From NCBI GenBank assembly GCA_048058975.1, contig JBLLNP010000005.1, forward strand, positions 62,001 through 126,000: a DNA stretch of 64,000 nt. The letters are read 5' to 3'. Of the stretch, positions 60,871 to 64,000 are shown in pieces. A program made the position numbers and the translations under genes. The DNA is from RHLJ01 sp048058975 (GTDB lineage Bacteria > Bacteroidota > Rhodothermia > Balneolales > Balneolaceae). The number at the start of each line of letters is the position of its first letter. Position 1 is the first letter of the stretch. The notes beneath the pieces were generated by a model. That model was given only the letters and a program-made list of their open reading frames with translations, ran no database searches and was not told the origin of the DNA.

Positions 60871-62865
60871 ATGTGGTTCAAGAAAGTATCCATCCTTATA
60901 GTATCCTTTACTCTTTCTGTCACTGTAAATGCACAACAGACAGATCCTCCAAAAAACGAATTCAGAGCAACATGGATGGCAACGGTTATTAACCTGGACT
61001 GGCCGGCATCAGGGGGGCTACAGGTTCGTTTCCAAAAGCAGAGCCTTACAGATCGGTTAGATGACATGAAAGAAGCAGGAATTAACGCTCTTTTTTTCCA
61101 GATTAGAACTGAAGGAGATGCTTTATATGATTCAGATATCGAACCATGGTCGAAATATTTAACAGGCCAGGAAGGAAAGGCTCCGGATCCTTACTGGGAC
61201 CCATTAGCGTTTGTTATAGAGGAAGCACACAAGAGGGGAATGGAATTACATGCATGGTTAAACCCTTATCGGGCAATGAGGACGATTCCCGGTGATTTTA
61301 TGCAAAAAGTTAAGTCAGAAATGTCGGGAAGCGAGTTTGAAAGTCTGGAGCCCTTTTTGAACAGGGACTATGATGAGAGGTCCCTCTATAAAGCAAAAGG
61401 CACGACGGCGCGGGATACCCAACATGTTGCAAATAAACATCCTGAATGGCTGTTAGTTCTCAATGATGCCATTGCAATTCTGAATCCAGGCCTGCCAGAA
61501 GTTATTAATTATAATCTTCAGGTAGTTATGGATGTTGTGAACAGGTATGATATAGACGGCATTCATTTTGATGATTATTTTTATCCATACCCACCCAATC
61601 AAATGTCAAGTAATAACAATGACACACTTGATGATAAAACCTTTGAACTTTATCCCAGGGGATTTGATAACAAGGGCGATTGGAGAAGAAATAACATAGA
61701 TATTTTCGTAGAAGCTTTATACGATTCTATTCAGCAGGTAAAACCTTGGGTTAAATTTGGTATCAGTCCGTTTGGAATCTGGAAAAGTGGGGTTCCTTCA
61801 GGAATAAGTGGAATGGATGCATTTAGTGTCATATACGGGGATGCTATTGCATGGCTTGAAGCTAAAACGATAGATTATATAACTCCGCAGCTTTATTGGG
61901 AATTTAGCAGGTTCGGCACGGGACAGGATTATGGAAAGCTGGCAGACTGGTGGGCGGATCAGGCATATTCAAATGGACTTCATACGTATCCCGGACATGG
62001 TCTATATCGATCAAGCAGCAGCACATTTACCGGGACTTTATTCAGTGAGAACGAAATTCCAAGACAGGTAAGACATAACAGGGATAACGAAAAAATTACA
62101 GGAAGTGTATTTTTCAGATCCAGTAATATCACTACTTATAGTTCAAAAGGTTTTGCTGATTCGTTAAAGAATAATTTTTACCGATATCCTGCTCTTCAGC
62201 CCGTAATGAGCTGGAAAGATACTACTGCGCCTCCTACTCCTGAAAATCTAATCGTAACCAGAGATTCTGAGACAGAGTACATTTTTAATTTGAGTTGGGA
62301 CAGACCCTCCGGTGAGGTAATTGCAAAGCAAAATACTTCAGTTTATTCAGACACATTATTAAAGTATGCCATTTACAGAGTAGATTCAGATATTGATCCC
62401 GATGAAGTTTCTGAAATAGAAAATATAGCAAATCTTATAGCTTTAACAGGTGAAACTTCTTATACAGATGTTGCTCCTCCTTCAGATAATAGCCATTGGT
62501 ATTTTGTGACAGCAGTATCCAGAAACAATGTTGAAAGTGACCCAACACCATCTAAAGAAGGAGGTTTTGTAGTTTCCAGGGAAGAAGAGACTGGAAAAGT
62601 TGAAGAATTTGCACTTTCACAAAACTATCCAAACCCTTTTAATCCTACTACTGAGATAACTTTTAATATATCAGAGGCAGGGCTTACAACACTGAAGGTG
62701 TATGATATGCTTGGAAGAGAAGTGGCTACACTTTTAAATCGTAATCTTAATCCGGGTAGTCATTCAATTACTTTTGATGCTTCAAACCTTTCATCGGGAG
62801 TTTACCTTTATAAGTTATCCAGTGAAGGACAACAATTGATAAAGAAAATGACTCTATTGAAATAG
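60871..62865 (+). CDS. GHL10/YngK-type glycosyl-hydrolase-like protein, T9SS cargo
   Basis: 664 residues: signal peptide 1-22 (TVNAQ); GHL10 (DUF187) TIM barrel about 27-430 (FRATWMATVINLDWP, INALFFQIRTEGDALYDS, MELHAWLNPYRAMR, YDIDGIHFDDYFYPYPP, GISPFGIW, IDYITPQLYWEFSR); fibronectin-III-like part about 445-555; T9SS sorting domain about 578-664 (NYPNPFNPTTEITF). YngK relatives act on cell-wall-derived or complex glycans. The stop overlaps the GTG of the phosphodiester glycosidase gene by one base, implying a joint pathway. Confidence 0.88.
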   Translation: MWFKKVSILIVSFTLSVTVNAQQTDPPKNEFRATWMATVINLDWPASGGLQVRFQKQSLTDRLDDMKEAGINALFFQIRTEGDALYDSDIEPWSKYLTGQEGKAPDPYWDPLAFVIEEAHKRGMELHAWLNPYRAMRTIPGDFMQKVKSEMSGSEFESLEPFLNRDYDERSLYKAKGTTARDTQHVANKHPEWLLVLNDAIAILNPGLPEVINYNLQVVMDVVNRYDIDGIHFDDYFYPYPPNQMSSNNNDTLDDKTFELYPRGFDNKGDWRRNNIDIFVEALYDSIQQVKPWVKFGISPFGIWKSGVPSGISGMDAFSVIYGDAIAWLEAKTIDYITPQLYWEFSRFGTGQDYGKLADWWADQAYSNGLHTYPGHGLYRSSSSTFTGTLFSENEIPRQVRHNRDNEKITGSVFFRSSNITTYSSKGFADSLKNNFYRYPALQPVMSWKDTTAPPTPENLIVTRDSETEYIFNLSWDRPSGEVIAKQNTSVYSDTLLKYAIYRVDSDIDPDEVSEIENIANLIALTGETSYTDVAPPSDNSHWYFVTAVSRNNVESDPTPSKEGGFVVSREEETGKVEEFALSQNYPNPFNPTTEITFNISEAGLTTLKVYDMLGREVATLLNRNLNPGSHSITFDASNLSSGVYLYKLSSEGQQLIKKMTLLK

Positions 62866-64000
62866 TGGGTAATGGGAGTAGATTTTTAGTTTCAGTAATT
62901 CTTGCGCTAGGAACGGTTTCATTAAGCTGGGCTCAAGTCTCTTACGATACCGTTTCTGTTAATCAGTTTAAAAAAGGGTTAATACATTATAAAATTGTTG
63001 AGAGTACTATACCCTGGGTAATTCAGGTGTTGGAGGTTGATCTGAGCTCGAACTTATATACCCTGAAAACCAAAAAAGCCAATAACAGGCTAAAAGCTCT
63101 CTCCCGTACATCAGATATTACCAATGAGTATTTCGATAATGAAGGGATTGTCTATGCTGCAATAAACGGAGATTTTTATGAACGATTTGGAGTGCCAACA
63201 AACGCGCAGGTATCTGATGGATTACTTCTAAAAAAACCCAAAACCTGGAAATTATTTGATGATTATAACGGGGAATTATTTGGGCTAACTGTTGGGGGTG
63301 ATTTTTTTATCGATTCAGCCAAATATGTAGGTTTCATTGTAATAGATGATGACACTTTATCTATTGATAAGATTAATAATCTGCCGGAAGAGAATGAGTT
63401 GGCTGTTTATAATCAATTTTATGGAGACTCAACAGATGTTGATTCTGCTTCGATAAAGTTCGAGTTAGTACCCGTTGAAGGGAGAGTTGTTAATGAAAGC
63501 TACCAAGCAACAGTAAGAAGAAAATGGTCAATTGATGAAAAAGAATTACTACATGAGCAGGGTGAGATTTTTTCATTTCGGGGAGAATTACCCGAAAGTT
63601 TAGAATCATTGTTTTGGGGAGATACCGTAATTGTGAATCATAAATTAGAGGGATTACCAACCGGTATCATTGAGCTGATAGGTGGAAGTAAGAGATTTAT
63701 TAATGAGGGAAGAGTTGCAGGGAACTGGCCTGATAGACATCCTAGATCTGCAATTGGCTATAATAAGGATCAAACTAAATTTTATATGGTTGTTGTTGAC
63801 GGCAGGCAGGAAAGCAGTGCAGGTATGACATTGACCGAGTTAGGTGAGTTCATGAAAAGTTTTGAGGTGCATGACGCATTAAACCTTGATGGAGGAGGCT
63901 CATCAACACTATGGGTTAGAAACAAAGTAGTCAATTCTCCCTCTGACAAAACAGGAGAAAGAATGGTATCAAATATTCTTATGGTGATTCCGAAAGAAGA
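62865..64000 (+). CDS. Phosphodiester glycosidase (NAGPA-like), partial at right edge
   Basis: The frame from GTG 62865 (TAGTG overlap with the upstream stop) runs open to the window end, 378 codons, so the C-terminus is missing. The N-terminus MGNGSRFLVSVILALGTVSLSWAQ is a signal peptide. Family motifs are IVYAAINGDFYERFGVPTNA, HPRSAIGYNKDQ, FYMVVVDGRQESSAGMTLTE and ALNLDGGGSSTLWV. NAGPA-type enzymes remove phosphodiester-linked or alpha-1-linked N-acetyl sugars; bacterial members act in wall-sugar salvage. A nearby ATG at 62872 is out of frame and stops at once, so GTG is preferred. Confidence 0.85.
   Translation, partial: MGNGSRFLVSVILALGTVSLSWAQVSYDTVSVNQFKKGLIHYKIVESTIPWVIQVLEVDLSSNLYTLKTKKANNRLKALSRTSDITNEYFDNEGIVYAAINGDFYERFGVPTNAQVSDGLLLKKPKTWKLFDDYNGELFGLTVGGDFFIDSAKYVGFIVIDDDTLSIDKINNLPEENELAVYNQFYGDSTDVDSASIKFELVPVEGRVVNESYQATVRRKWSIDEKELLHEQGEIFSFRGELPESLESLFWGDTVIVNHKLEGLPTGIIELIGGSKRFINEGRVAGNWPDRHPRSAIGYNKDQTKFYMVVVDGRQESSAGMTLTELGEFMKSFEVHDALNLDGGGSSTLWVRNKVVNSPSDKTGERMVSNILMVIPKE

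Noticed and set aside
1..64000. tRNA, rRNA, CRISPR or prophage genes
   Set aside because: No cloverleaf-like, repeat-spacer or phage structural sequences were noticed when reading the gaps and both strands.

Overview
The window looks like chromosome of a Bacteroidota-related marine bacterium, most likely Balneolota (Balneolaceae) or its Rhodothermota relatives. This is inferred from protein content: several secreted proteins end in the T9SS type A sorting domain with the NYPNPFNP signature, envelope proteins are Sec-exported before large beta-propeller, PKD, CHRD or lamin-tail domains, and there is a PorV/PorQ-like barrel plus tandem OmpH/Skp genes. Composition is AT-leaning and Shine-Dalgarno sequences are mostly absent. 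No rRNA, tRNA, CRISPR array, transposase or phage gene was found.

Left part (1-10.1 kb): secreted and regulatory genes. These are a partial secreted beta-propeller protein behind a small lipoprotein, a 1741-residue multidomain 5'-nucleotidase-like T9SS cargo protein with a structured 5' leader and a clear terminator, a MerR/TipAS regulator, and a secreted endonuclease/exonuclease/phosphatase-fold protein.

Accessory island (10.1-21.0 kb): the most unusual region. An RHS/YD-repeat polymorphic-toxin locus is split over two Sec-exported proteins. The large N-terminal part (10850-16190) carries a single-base frameshift near 12068. The C-terminal RHS core (17898-19358) has its own signal peptide, a PKD-like domain and a variable C-terminal toxin candidate. 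Between them, and tightly coupled to both, lies a CBM20 plus TPR-like secreted protein. Downstream are a small lipoprotein (candidate immunity protein), a displaced frameshifted C-terminal module without a start codon, and a BamE-like small membrane protein joined to it by a TAATG overlap (candidate second immunity protein). A terminator, a pair of 21-bp direct repeats and a truncated XRE regulator close the island.

Core chromosome (21.0-51.4 kb): nadE; a LysM lytic transglycosylase, an S41 protease, a PHP phosphoesterase and ribH; uppS-bamA-three OmpH/Skp genes ending in a terminator; a lone VWA protein; rnhB. On the minus strand follow the rod-shape cluster mreB-mreC-mreD-mrdA-rodA, purN-purH, an AI-2E family transporter, recA-recX with a candidate LexA-like site, a four-helix-bundle protein, and a tryptophan-catabolism operon (tryptophan 2,3-dioxygenase, a kynureninase-like enzyme and a carboxypeptidase-regulatory-like protein).

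Right part (51.7-64 kb): a plus-strand outer-membrane cluster of a TonB-dependent receptor, a large secreted protein (paralogue of the orphan at 43785), a PorV/PorQ-like barrel, an IPT/propeller lipoprotein and a T9SS propeller protein, closed by a terminator. It is followed by a glycosyl-hydrolase-like T9SS protein and a phosphodiester glycosidase that runs off the right edge.
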